From NCBI RefSeq assembly GCF_000964545.1, contig NZ_BBVD01000027.1:1-34316 (forward strand): 34,316 bases of DNA, written 5' to 3'. Position numbers and translations under genes: made by a program. Position 1 is the stretch's first letter. The number at the start of each line of letters is the position of its first letter. Below are positions 1-7,995 of this stretch, piece by piece. The notes under the pieces are model-generated. The model saw only the letters and a program-made list of their open reading frames with translations, was not told the origin of the DNA and ran no database searches. Source of the stretch: Comamonas thiooxydans (GTDB taxonomy: Bacteria; Pseudomonadota; Gammaproteobacteria; Burkholderiales; Burkholderiaceae_C).

Positions 1-103
1 TCGTGGAAGCGATTGGCGTGTTCCGCTAGCCCGCGCTGCGAAGCGCCGTGATGACTGCTTCTGACCGGCAGATGACCGTCTCGGAACGACCCTAAGAGGA
101 CTG

Positions 104-1015
104 CTAGGGTACTAGTGACTCCAGGCGAAGCTTGGGTTCTTCATAGACCGAGTCCTCGGCGGGATAGCGCAGGCCAGAAATGCCGCGAGCTTTCGCGCTT
201 GCCCATACGACGCTTTCGCCAGCAGGCAATGTGTCTGGCTGCGAAGAGTAGATGGGATCTTTGAAGGCGGTTGTTGCTGGTACGAACGTCCAGCCTTGCT
301 TGCGAAAAGCCGAAACGATATCAGGCAAGGCTGCCGCATTGATCTCATTGGTGTGCAGCAGCATCACATGCGCAGGGCTTCGACCAAGTACCTGCTTGGC
401 CAGGCCTTCATAGTAAGTAGCCCGGTCAAGCAGGTGTTCAATGTAGGCCATCTTGACCCGGACAGCCTTGTCGTGTGAACCAGCTCGTAGAAGCGAGGAG
501 TAGATCTGGTTGTAGTACCAATCGCTGGCATCGATGGAGACTGGAGCGGGTCTATAGCCATTTGATTTCATCCAGGACCGGATGCCGTCACGCTTTTCCT
601 CCGTGTCACCTTCTTTCAGGTAAGGAAAGCGAAGCATCGGCACCCAAGTCGGAATGTGACGCAGAGCTGCATCGGCCTTTTTCACGTCCGCAATGAATTC
701 GTCCAGTGTCGTCTCGGCGGATGCAAGACTGCGGTGTGTCGCCGTATGGTTGCCTACCGCATGACCTGCCTTGGCCCAATCCATGATGAGCCCCATTCCT
801 CGATCACCGCCTATGCGAATCAGCGAGGGGAACACCATCGCTGTGATGCCAGAGTCTTTGAGGCTGGTGATGATCTGCTGATTCCAAACCTGCGCTTGGG
901 ACTGCCTGTCGGGGTTCAGTCCATCATCAAAGGTCAGACTCAACGTCTGGGCAAAGCCCAGGGATGAAAAAAGCAGAACAGTCAGCGATGCAATAGCGCG
1001 AAGAATGGTTGTCAT
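104..1015 (-). CDS. Polysaccharide deacetylase (NodB-type), exported
   Basis: This 303-residue protein is predicted to remove acetyl groups from a surface or exogenous polysaccharide in the periplasm or outside the cell. A Sec-type signal peptide is visible at residues 1-22, ending LGFA|Q. The NodB fold motifs follow in order: TFDDG at about residues 28-32 (catalytic base and metal Asp), HTATH at about 90-94 (two metal-binding His), RFPY, and a late LLHTNE (catalytic His). This is the full set expected of carbohydrate esterase family 4, and the length is usual for a single-domain secreted member. The start is an ATG directly before the signal peptide. It stands alone on the minus strand with no glycan genes beside it, so the substrate (peptidoglycan, chitin oligomer or exopolysaccharide) cannot be named. 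Confidence 0.9.
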   Translation of the reverse strand: MTTILRAIASLTVLLFSSLGFAQTLSLTFDDGLNPDRQSQAQVWNQQIITSLKDSGITAMVFPSLIRIGGDRGMGLIMDWAKAGHAVGNHTATHRSLASAETTLDEFIADVKKADAALRHIPTWVPMLRFPYLKEGDTEEKRDGIRSWMKSNGYRPAPVSIDASDWYYNQIYSSLLRAGSHDKAVRVKMAYIEHLLDRATYYEGLAKQVLGRSPAHVMLLHTNEINAAALPDIVSAFRKQGWTFVPATTAFKDPIYSSQPDTLPAGESVVWASAKARGISGLRYPAEDSVYEEPKLRLESLVP

Positions 1016-1107
1016 GAGAGCTTATGAAATACGCATGCAGTGAACCTGCAAGTCGTTGACTGTGGATTGACCCATTGCAGACGTCCGAGGATGTCTGCCG
1101 GTTGTCC

Positions 1108-1614
1108 CTAGGCGTTATCACTGCCAGAGCGCACGAAAGAATACCGGCGAATGTCCGTCCTCAGCTTCCATCCTCTGCCTTCCCAATAAGCGTGGGCAGA
1201 ATGGTTCTCTTGGAGAACATCAATGTGACTCTTATGAATGCCGAGTCTTTCAAGTCCGTCCAAGCACAGCTCCACCAAGCGGGAAGCAATGCCGCGTTTT
1301 CGGTGTGTAGACAGGACGACAAGGTGCTGCAAGTAGCCGCGGCGGCCATCGTGGCCTGACATGATGCATCCAACGATATGCTCGCCTTCTAACGCAACGA
1401 AGCTCAAACCTGGGTTGCGCAACAGGTAGCGCTGGGTAGCTTCCTGTGAATCGGCATCCCGAAAAGTAACCCCATCTGTTTTCTTCATCATTGCGGTGAC
1501 GCTGTCGTAGTCCCCAATGCTCATTGGTCGGATGGATACCTGATCCACGGTGTCAGGGCAGTAGGGTGTTCTCACTGCTGTCTCCAATTTCTGGCAGTCC
1601 AAAGGCGAGAGCAC
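1108..1614 (-). CDS. GNAT family N-acetyltransferase
   Basis: A cytoplasmic acetyltransferase using acetyl-CoA; the acceptor is unknown. The acetyl-CoA-binding motif A is visible as VLSTHRKRGIASRLVE, after a beta strand containing GCIMSGHDGRRGYLQHL. A C-terminal NHSAHAYWEGRGW segment matches the usual end of the fold. The layout resembles the small YpeA-like group. The longest frame starts at GTG 1614 and gives 168 residues. The GNAT domain begins near VSIRPM (residues 27-32), so the first 25 residues may not be translated; no strong ribosome site settles this. It lies 92 bases upstream of the deacetylase on the same strand with no sign of coupling. Confidence 0.85.
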   Translation of the reverse strand: MLSPLDCQKLETAVRTPYCPDTVDQVSIRPMSIGDYDSVTAMMKKTDGVTFRDADSQEATQRYLLRNPGLSFVALEGEHIVGCIMSGHDGRRGYLQHLVVLSTHRKRGIASRLVELCLDGLERLGIHKSHIDVLQENHSAHAYWEGRGWKLRTDIRRYSFVRSGSDNA

Positions 1615-1907
1615 ATTCTCGCTTGAAACACGTGGACTGCTTCTGGCCGGACTGCGACGGTCGTCGATCGCCTTCTTCCGCCAACCCGCACCGTTGAGCG
1701 CAGGTCAATGAACTACACCTCCGCGCCGTCATATTGAATCGATTGACAGAGCTCCGCCGGCTTCAGGTGGCTGGCGTATGGCCACGGAGTGGAGCTATTC
1801 AAACTTGATCTATTCAACAATGCCCTGCACTCCATGAGCAACCCTGTAAAGTTCGCATCATCTTTGCTCAAAGGCTTTCCGCGACGAAAAGGCGGAATCC
1901 ACGCCCC

Positions 1908-2465
1908 ATGGACCTTCAAAATAAAAGCACAGAAGCAATTCCAGCCAATTCCAGCATCATCAAGGTACGCCTACAAGATTTGGACAAGTTGTTCGATCTC
2001 ATGGACCCATCTCCGCTTTACAAACAAGACCTGCACCCCAATGTGGCAGAACACATTGTCGAAAGCGCGAGAGAGCTACCTGCGCAGGCCCGGTTGGCAT
2101 TGCTCCTTCATGTAGATCAGGTGCCCCCTCAAGCTCGAAGTGATCAGGCGGTGAGCGATGCCATACGAGCCTATTTCACCCACCGATCGACTCAAGCGCA
2201 GCGCAAACTACGACTACATCTGCGTCGCGGCACCATTAGCTTGATCATTGGTTTAACGTTCCTTGCAACGACTTTGACTGCTTCTCAGCTACTCGGCGAA
2301 GGCAGTTTTTCAACAACGCTGCGCCACAGCCTGGAGATTGGCGGATGGGTGGCTCTGTGGCGTCCTATGGAGATGTTTCTATACGATTGGTGGCCCATTC
2401 TTGGCGACAAGATCTTTTATCGACGCCTCGCCAGAATGCCTGTCCAAATTAAATACTCTGCATAA
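1908..2465 (+). CDS. Conserved hypothetical membrane protein
   Basis: 185 residues, function not recognised. The N-terminal part (about residues 18-105) is soluble and rich in charged and leucine residues, beginning with the segment VRLQDLDKLFDLMD. One clear membrane segment follows at about 109-130 (ISLIIGLTFLATTLTA). A second, weaker hydrophobic stretch then leads into the tryptophan-rich end (GGWVALWRPMEMFLYDWWP) and a basic tail. The pattern of a soluble domain, a TM hairpin and a W-rich C-terminus looks conserved rather than random, and codon use is normal. A GGCGGAA sequence about 10 bases before the ATG could serve as ribosome site. Neighbours give no functional hint. Confidence 0.7.
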   Translation: MDLQNKSTEAIPANSSIIKVRLQDLDKLFDLMDPSPLYKQDLHPNVAEHIVESARELPAQARLALLLHVDQVPPQARSDQAVSDAIRAYFTHRSTQAQRKLRLHLRRGTISLIIGLTFLATTLTASQLLGEGSFSTTLRHSLEIGGWVALWRPMEMFLYDWWPILGDKIFYRRLARMPVQIKYSA

Positions 2466-2689
2466 ATCGGACCTCGGGCAGGCATTTTCAGAAAGTGATT
2501 GCTGCTAAAGATGCACATCGCTGAGAGTGCGTCGCAAGCATCGCGATTTGAAGCAGCTAATCACTGCATTGCTCTTGTACGCACGCACCCGCGTTGTCGC
2601 GGAAATAGGAAGTGGCTGGCCTTTCTACAGGCTCTTATCGGCTTGATGATGGCGACATTCGTCCTATCAGGGCGGCAACTGGTCGCTTC

Positions 2690-2762
2690 ACGAGGCCTAA
2701 AGGAGCGGGAGACGCTTGGCTTCCGTACCCCCGCTGAGATGTTCAGCGCATCAAGCCGGTGA
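2690..2762 (+). pseudogene. 3' remnant of a transposase gene (IS30-type)
   Basis: The plus strand reads RETLGFRTPAEMFSASSR and then stops. This matches the characteristic C-terminus of IS30-family transposases (R-x-R-K-T-L-G-F-x-T-P-A-E), although some IS3-type transposases end similarly. Upstream reading does not continue as transposase, so only about 20-25 codons survive. The 3' end overlaps the broken end of the GNAT fragment on the other strand. The likely history is insertion of an IS followed by deletion of most of it together with part of the neighbouring gene. Confidence 0.5.
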
Positions 2763-2928
2763 GTCCAATGAATGTTGCGGTAGCTTTTTCCTCCACTGCC
2801 CAAACTCCCCAACCTTGCTGCTCGATGAGGTCGCGACAGTATTGCGCCATGGCATTGCTCTGCTCCACCGAAAGTGTGGCGGGAAAAAAGCGCATGGTCT
2901 CTGCGTCGGTATTCATGCGCGCTATCAA
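2743..2928 (-). pseudogene. GNAT acetyltransferase fragment, both ends missing
   Basis: The minus strand encodes about 60 residues typical of the first half of RimJ/RimL-like GNAT enzymes: ARMNTDAETMRFFPA, then a helix ending QQGWGVWAVEE, then a strand FIGLTGL. The usual first 20-25 residues (ETxRLxLRxW) are absent because the stop codon of the AraC-type gene lies where they should be. The acetyl-CoA-binding half is absent because homology ends at GL, next to the transposase remnant. The frame opens at a TTG that overlaps the regulator stop. It is a gene scar unlikely to yield an active enzyme. Confidence 0.65.
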
Positions 2929-3965
2929 TGCTTGCTACTTGAGATTTCTTGGCCGCGCATTTGCTCGGTTGCATTCGTGGGGGAAAAGCCCGTCCATCGT
3001 TTATATGCTTGCGAGAACGCGGATACATCACTGTAGCCAAGCCTCGCGGCAATTTCTGCAACGGATAGCTCGGAGCCAATCAGCAGCTTGTCGGCTCGTG
3101 CTCTGCGAACCTCTTCGTGTAGTTTCCGAAACGAGAGTCCTTCGTCATGAAGCCGGCGTTTGAGCGATCTCTCGCTTACGTGAAGCCAGCCGGCAACTTG
3201 CTGCAGGTTTGCCGACGATCCATCAGGTTGTGCCGCCAGCATTTCTCGAAGTAGCGTTCCAGTCGAAAGCGATGTGCGACGTTTGGTCATGAGGTCTTCG
3301 CACATGCGGACACACATGGCATACGTTGCCGCACTGGCTTGAGGCAGGGCTTGAGCCATAGTTGCCTGTGTTACGCGTAGTTCGTTGCTTTGCGATCCCC
3401 ACTCGATCCGTACGCCGCCGATTGCGTACGGCATATGCTGCGACCGTTTCATGCTGAGACTGAGAGCTTCCAGTTGCGTGTCTGCCCCCAGGACATCCAG
3501 CATTAGACGGCAGGTCGCGCCTACGGCGCGTTGCACTGCAAACTCGCGCAATGCTGGCTCAAGCGCAGGCGATGCAACGAATTTCAGCCGATGAATCCCG
3601 TCTGAGCGCTCATGCTCCAGCATTGCGAGTGCAAAGGTCAGGGAGAGGAAACGGTGCGCAAGCAGGAGGGCATCCAGACCGCTTGCCGCACTAAGCATTC
3701 CAAGGCCAAGAATTCCATAGGCCGTAGCGTGGTAGCGCATGCCGACAAGCAGCCCAAGGCCTGGCTCGTTTGGGATGAGAGTGAGCAGGTTTCGAATGAC
3801 GGCCACTTCTTGTGCCGGATCGATGCTGATCTCTGCGTCAGCCAGCCGTTCCTGGGTCAAACCGGAGCCCTGGAGCAGGTCCCGCGCTCTCAGACCGCGC
3901 TTTGCTCCTGCTTCGAGCAGCAACTGAACACTTGCCGGACTGCGCGTGAAATCCCAGAACTGCAT
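2925..3965 (-). CDS. AraC-family transcriptional regulator (Arabinose_bd N-domain)
   Basis: 346 residues. The N-terminal two thirds match the ligand-binding domain found in the OruR/ArgR-like branch of AraC regulators (LLEAGAKRGLRARDLLQGSGL, then GILGLGMLSA). The C-terminal 95 residues hold two helix-turn-helix motifs: VAGWLHVSERSLKRRLHDEG, and SVAEIAARLGYSDVSAFSQA followed by the signature FKRW-like YKRWTGFSP. The family acts as effector-responsive activators, often of an adjacent divergent gene. Here the alpha/beta hydrolase starts 132 bases away in the opposite direction, which suggests it is the target. The ATG start gives a normal family length. The 3' end abuts a GNAT gene fragment, a sign of past rearrangement, but the regulator itself looks complete. 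Confidence 0.9.
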   Translation of the reverse strand: MQFWDFTRSPASVQLLLEAGAKRGLRARDLLQGSGLTQERLADAEISIDPAQEVAVIRNLLTLIPNEPGLGLLVGMRYHATAYGILGLGMLSAASGLDALLLAHRFLSLTFALAMLEHERSDGIHRLKFVASPALEPALREFAVQRAVGATCRLMLDVLGADTQLEALSLSMKRSQHMPYAIGGVRIEWGSQSNELRVTQATMAQALPQASAATYAMCVRMCEDLMTKRRTSLSTGTLLREMLAAQPDGSSANLQQVAGWLHVSERSLKRRLHDEGLSFRKLHEEVRRARADKLLIGSELSVAEIAARLGYSDVSAFSQAYKRWTGFSPTNATEQMRGQEISSSKH

Positions 3966-4097
3966 GAATCTTCCCCAGACTATTGGCCTGAAGGATAAAG
4001 CAGTTGGCCCGATTCAACCTTCTGCAAAGGGATCGCAACTCCTAAAGTGAAAACAACGCGACGCAATCCGCAGCGCGTATCGATCACGGAGACTTCC

Positions 4098-5057
4098 ATG
4101 AGCATGTACGCCGACCAACCCATCTGGCGAGAAATCCAGTCTTTCCTTCCTGAGCGCTATCGGATCCCCTTGAGCGAGGAGCCCTCCGAGTCTTTCTGGG
4201 ACTGGAACAGTGATCGAATTCACATCGATGCGTACCGCAATCCGAACGCCTCGGTAAGTGTTATTCTGATGCCCGGAGTCGGGACAAATGGTCGTCAGAT
4301 GATGACGATTCTTGGTCGTCCGCTGGCTCAACGGGGTTACGAAACCATCGCTGCGGATATGCCTGGCTACGGTTTGACCGAAGTAGGGGAAGGCCACGTC
4401 GTCACTTACGACGATTGGGTCCAATGCGGTAGCGACCTGATTGACAGAGAACTGGCGCGTGACAGTCGCCCCATCGTTTTGTATGGCCTCTCTGCCGGCG
4501 GCATGCTCACCTATAACGTCGCTTCCCGAAACCGCAAGGTCAAGGGTATCGCAGGAATGACGTTTCTTGATAACCGGGACCGGCGGGTGCGGGACGAGAC
4601 AGCGAAAAATCTGATTGTCAGTCGCGTAGGAGCTCCGCTCATGAGCAGGTTGGCCAATACGCCATTGGCAAAGATGAAGATGCCGATGAGCCAGGCAGGA
4701 AAAATGAGCGCGCTGTGCAACAGCGATGAGGCCATGAAAGTTTTCATGCGCGATAAAACCTCCGCGGCAAATGCCGTGTCCATCGCATTCCTTGATTCCT
4801 ACATGTCGCATGTGCCCGAAGTCGAACCAGCTGACTTCAATGTCTGTCCTGTCTTGCTGACGCAGCCAGCAGATGATCGCTGGACTCCTCTGGAGCTAAG
4901 CGAGCCTGTAATCGGCCGAATCGGCAAGGTACCGGTTCGGACCATCATGCTGGAGAACGCGGGGCACTATCCGCTCGAGGAGCCGGGTCTGTCGCAAATG
5001 GTCGACGCAATCGATGATTTCTTCCGTGAAGTCACCGGCACCGAGAAGGTGCGCTGA
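4098..5057 (+). CDS. Alpha/beta fold hydrolase
   Basis: 319 residues and probably cytoplasmic, with no signal peptide. The nucleophile elbow GLSAG is at residues 130-134 (Ser132). A catalytic acid is available at Asp259/260 in PADDRWTP, and the His at residue 290 sits in ENAGHYPLE. The oxyanion region MPGVGTNGRQM lies at about 58-68. It is therefore a serine hydrolase (lipase/esterase or lysophospholipase type) with unknown substrate. ATG 4098 is chosen because GGAGA lies six bases before it; an upstream in-frame ATG at 4047 lacks such a site and would add basic, non-conserved residues. It is divergent from the AraC-type regulator and probably induced by it when the regulator's ligand, perhaps an ester, is present. 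Confidence 0.88.
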   Translation: MSMYADQPIWREIQSFLPERYRIPLSEEPSESFWDWNSDRIHIDAYRNPNASVSVILMPGVGTNGRQMMTILGRPLAQRGYETIAADMPGYGLTEVGEGHVVTYDDWVQCGSDLIDRELARDSRPIVLYGLSAGGMLTYNVASRNRKVKGIAGMTFLDNRDRRVRDETAKNLIVSRVGAPLMSRLANTPLAKMKMPMSQAGKMSALCNSDEAMKVFMRDKTSAANAVSIAFLDSYMSHVPEVEPADFNVCPVLLTQPADDRWTPLELSEPVIGRIGKVPVRTIMLENAGHYPLEEPGLSQMVDAIDDFFREVTGTEKVR

Positions 5058-5347
5058 GTTCGGCATCCTTTCAGGCAGTGCAGCTCGCTTGCGTGCCGGT
5101 CACGGGCACGCCTGCGCGCTCGCTCTGTAAAGCTCAGCCCATGAATGTCTGCCTCCGGGATCCGGGCACGGTCGGCTGCTTGGCGGAGCAGAAGCTTTGC
5201 AACGGTCACCATCGCTCAAAACTGCGATTTTTCCGTTGCAAGCCCTCTCGGGGACGCGACCGCACACGGCTGCATCTCCTCGATAGCGCGAAGTAGCGAG
5301 AAATCGACAAGTCTCGGCCTTCGTCGTAGGCCTCATAATGCGCAACC

Positions 5348-5707
5348 ATGCAAGCGCTGCGTAACTCCCTGTCACTGACCCGCCTGGTTCTGGCGTGGTT
5401 CATGCTGACGTTGAGTATTGCAATGGCTTCGCCCATAGTGCATCCAAAAGCCATCGAGGTGGTCTGTACCTCAAGTGGCAGCATGCAGGTGATCATGCTT
5501 GATGAGGACGGCCAGGCCGCGCCAGGGCTTCATCATTCGTTGGACTGTCCCTTGTGTCTGACCATTACGACACCGCCGAGCTATTCATCACCGCATCTTG
5601 AGCAGCCACAGCCGCTCGGCTTGGCGCTACAGCCTGTAGTTTCAGCGCGCATTGCCGCGCTGGTGGGGGCACCTTTGCCCCCGCGAGGGCCGCCAACGCT
5701 CGTGTAA
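5348..5707 (+). CDS. DUF2946 family exported protein
   Basis: 119 residues with an N-terminal hydrophobic segment that acts as signal peptide or anchor (about 12-28, LVLAWFMLTLSIAMAS). The centre carries the family's compact His/Cys cluster, HHSLDCPLC (residues 62-70), which could bind a metal. The C-terminus is rich in proline. DUF2946 proteins often lie next to TonB-dependent receptor genes, and here the receptor begins 90 bases downstream on the same strand. A role in periplasmic metal handling is inferred from context and the Cys/His cluster; no biochemical function is established. Confidence 0.75.
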   Translation: MQALRNSLSLTRLVLAWFMLTLSIAMASPIVHPKAIEVVCTSSGSMQVIMLDEDGQAAPGLHHSLDCPLCLTITTPPSYSSPHLEQPQPLGLALQPVVSARIAALVGAPLPPRGPPTLV

Positions 5708-5797
5708 GTCCACTGTGCCGCCAATCGATGGCGGATACAGCCTATCGCCGTCGGGCCCAGTCCTGCACGGCCGATCTCACTTGCACGCAGATAATTC

Positions 5798-7984
5798 ATG
5801 ACCCATCCCTTTTATGGCGCGATGCCCAATGGCAACGCGAGTTCTCCTTCGCCCGCCTTTTTTCAACGCAACAGCGTGGCCCTGGCTGTGGCCCATCTGT
5901 CATTGGCTGTTCCTCTTGCAGTAGCGAGCTCTGCCAGTTGGGCACAAGCCGACGTCACCCTGGACACTGTTACCGTACGTTCATCGGGGGACACTCCTTT
6001 GGAGCGCCCAGTGGGCACCGGCAGCCGGCTCGACCTCAATGCACGCGACACTCCGGCCAGTGTCGAGGTGACCACGCGCGAGCAACTGGAAGCTCGCGGC
6101 GACACTTCTCTGGTTGACGCAATCACGCGATCTACCGGCATCACCAGTCTGGGACATCCGGGCAACAGTGGCAGCGCGCTCTCGGTACGAGGTTTCACGG
6201 ACTCCACCTCGGTCATGCGTCTATACGACGGTACGCGCCAATACGGGGGAGTCGGCGTGAGTTTTCCCTTCGACACCTGGTCTATCGACCGCATAGAAGT
6301 GCTGCGCGGACCTGCATCCGTGATCTACGGTGACGGCGCTATTGGTGGCGTGGTCAACGTGATCCCCAAAAAGCCCACGCGCGGACCTGTTCAAAATGAA
6401 GTCCAGGCCACGCTGGGAACCAGAGGCAAACGTGCATTGGCCTTGGGCAGCGCAGGCGCGATCAATGAGCAATGGTCCTATCGACTGGATGTCAGTGGCG
6501 ACCAATCGGATGGCTGGGTGGATCGTGGCGATTCCAGCAATCGGACGATCTCCGGCGCTCTGCGCTGGGATGTGACACCTGACTTCAACTTGCAACTCTC
6601 GCACGCACAGGGTCGGCAAAAGCCGATGCGTTACTTCGGTACACCGCTGGTCAACGGAGTACAAGACCCGGCGCTCCGAGAGCGCAACTACAACGTTGCC
6701 GACAGCCGCATCCAGTTCAAGGATCGCTGGACCGAACTGGCTGCCCAGTGGGCCCCCGGCAGCAATGTCGTCATACGAAGCAAGCTCTATCACATTGGCA
6801 GCGACCGCTATTGGCGCAATGCTGAAGCGTACCGGTACAACGCCACTACGGGATTGATTGACCGCTCGGACAACACCGAGATCGGTCACGACCAGACGCA
6901 GACAGGCAACACCACGGATGTGAGCTTCCATGGCAGCTTGCTCGGACGTCCAAACCAGCTCTCCGTGGGCTTCGACGTGAACCGCGCATCGTTTCAGCAC
7001 ACCAACAACACTTACACCGGCAGCTCCGGTCCGGTCGATCCCTACAACCCCGTCCCGGGCTACTACAGCAGCTCGGTACCCTTCATTCCCCGCTATCAAA
7101 ACAAGGCCGAGCAATATGCGCTGTTTGCGGAAGACCGGCTTGAACTGACGGATCGCTGGTCTGTCGTGGCGGGCACGCGCTTCGACCATGCGGACCTGTC
7201 GCGCCAGGATCTGGTGGCGGGCAATCAGGCTTTCAAACGCAGCTACTCCAACACTGGTTGGCGACTTGGCTTGGTCTACAAGCTAAGTCCTCAACTGTCC
7301 CTGTATGCGCAGGCATCCAAGGCCGCAGATCCGGTGAGCGGCCTGCTGATGCTGTCGGCGGCTAATTCCGCCTTCGACGTATCGAGCGGCAAACAGTTTG
7401 AGGTCGGTATCAAGCAATCCTTCTGGGACGGCAAGGGTGACTGGACGCTTGCGGCGTATTCCATCACCAAAAACAACTTATTGACGCGAGACCCAGCAAA
7501 CCCCGCTTTGCGCATACAGATTGGCGAACGCTCCTCCAAGGGCATCGAGGGCACCCTGTCGATGCAAGTCAGCAAGGCCGTGCAAATTGATGCCAACTTT
7601 GCGCTGCTCAAGGCTCGCTATGAGGATTTCAGCGAGTCTGTGGGGGGCATCGTTGTTTCACGCAATGGCAATATTCCCACCGATGTGCCGGAGCGTGTCG
7701 CCAATGTTTGGGTGAGCTGGAAAGTCGTGCCTGACTGGACGCTGTCCGGCGGCCTTCGCCATGTGGGCAAGCGCTATGCAGACAATGCGAACACCTTGAA
7801 ACTGCCTGCCTACACCACGGCAGACCTGGCGCTGCAATGGAAGGCAACCAAGGCCACCACGTTCACGCTGCGCGGCTTCAACATCTTCGACAAGCACTAC
7901 TTCACGACCTCCTACTACACCAACACGCAGTGGTTCGTCGGGGAAGGGCGACGTGTTGAGCTGACACTGAACCATCGCTTCTGA
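5798..7984 (+). CDS. TonB-dependent siderophore receptor
   Basis: 728 residues: an outer-membrane gated barrel importing a ferric siderophore. After a signal sequence (ending SASWAQA, about residue 52) comes a TonB-box-like stretch DVTLDTVTV. The plug domain runs about 68-170 and contains DRIEVLRGPASVIYGDGAIG and GGVVNVIPKKP, both hallmark motifs. About 22 barrel strands follow, and the protein ends VELTLNHRF with the terminal Phe needed for barrel assembly. No extra N-terminal signalling domain is present, so it is a plain receptor rather than a transducer of the FecA type. It is followed after 11 bases by the PepSY-type gene. The exact siderophore cannot be read from the sequence. No biosynthesis gene is present, which fits use of a xenosiderophore. 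Confidence 0.93.
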   Translation: MTHPFYGAMPNGNASSPSPAFFQRNSVALAVAHLSLAVPLAVASSASWAQADVTLDTVTVRSSGDTPLERPVGTGSRLDLNARDTPASVEVTTREQLEARGDTSLVDAITRSTGITSLGHPGNSGSALSVRGFTDSTSVMRLYDGTRQYGGVGVSFPFDTWSIDRIEVLRGPASVIYGDGAIGGVVNVIPKKPTRGPVQNEVQATLGTRGKRALALGSAGAINEQWSYRLDVSGDQSDGWVDRGDSSNRTISGALRWDVTPDFNLQLSHAQGRQKPMRYFGTPLVNGVQDPALRERNYNVADSRIQFKDRWTELAAQWAPGSNVVIRSKLYHIGSDRYWRNAEAYRYNATTGLIDRSDNTEIGHDQTQTGNTTDVSFHGSLLGRPNQLSVGFDVNRASFQHTNNTYTGSSGPVDPYNPVPGYYSSSVPFIPRYQNKAEQYALFAEDRLELTDRWSVVAGTRFDHADLSRQDLVAGNQAFKRSYSNTGWRLGLVYKLSPQLSLYAQASKAADPVSGLLMLSAANSAFDVSSGKQFEVGIKQSFWDGKGDWTLAAYSITKNNLLTRDPANPALRIQIGERSSKGIEGTLSMQVSKAVQIDANFALLKARYEDFSESVGGIVVSRNGNIPTDVPERVANVWVSWKVVPDWTLSGGLRHVGKRYADNANTLKLPAYTTADLALQWKATKATTFTLRGFNIFDKHYFTTSYYTNTQWFVGEGRRVELTLNHRF

Positions 7985-7995
7985 GCGCGCCGCCG

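Noticed and set aside
1..29. Possible last codons of an upstream gene (VEAIGVFR and stop).
   Set aside because: Only eight residues are visible and no family can be tested; it could equally be non-coding.
4967..5375. Minus-strand and plus-strand open frames in the gap before the DUF2946 gene.
   Set aside because: They overlap each other or the hydrolase gene, show no domain or ribosome site, and have composition typical of high-GC chance frames.
6221..7189. A 322-codon minus-strand open frame inside the receptor gene.
   Set aside because: It is antisense to a clearly coding TonB-dependent receptor and has no recognisable protein features.
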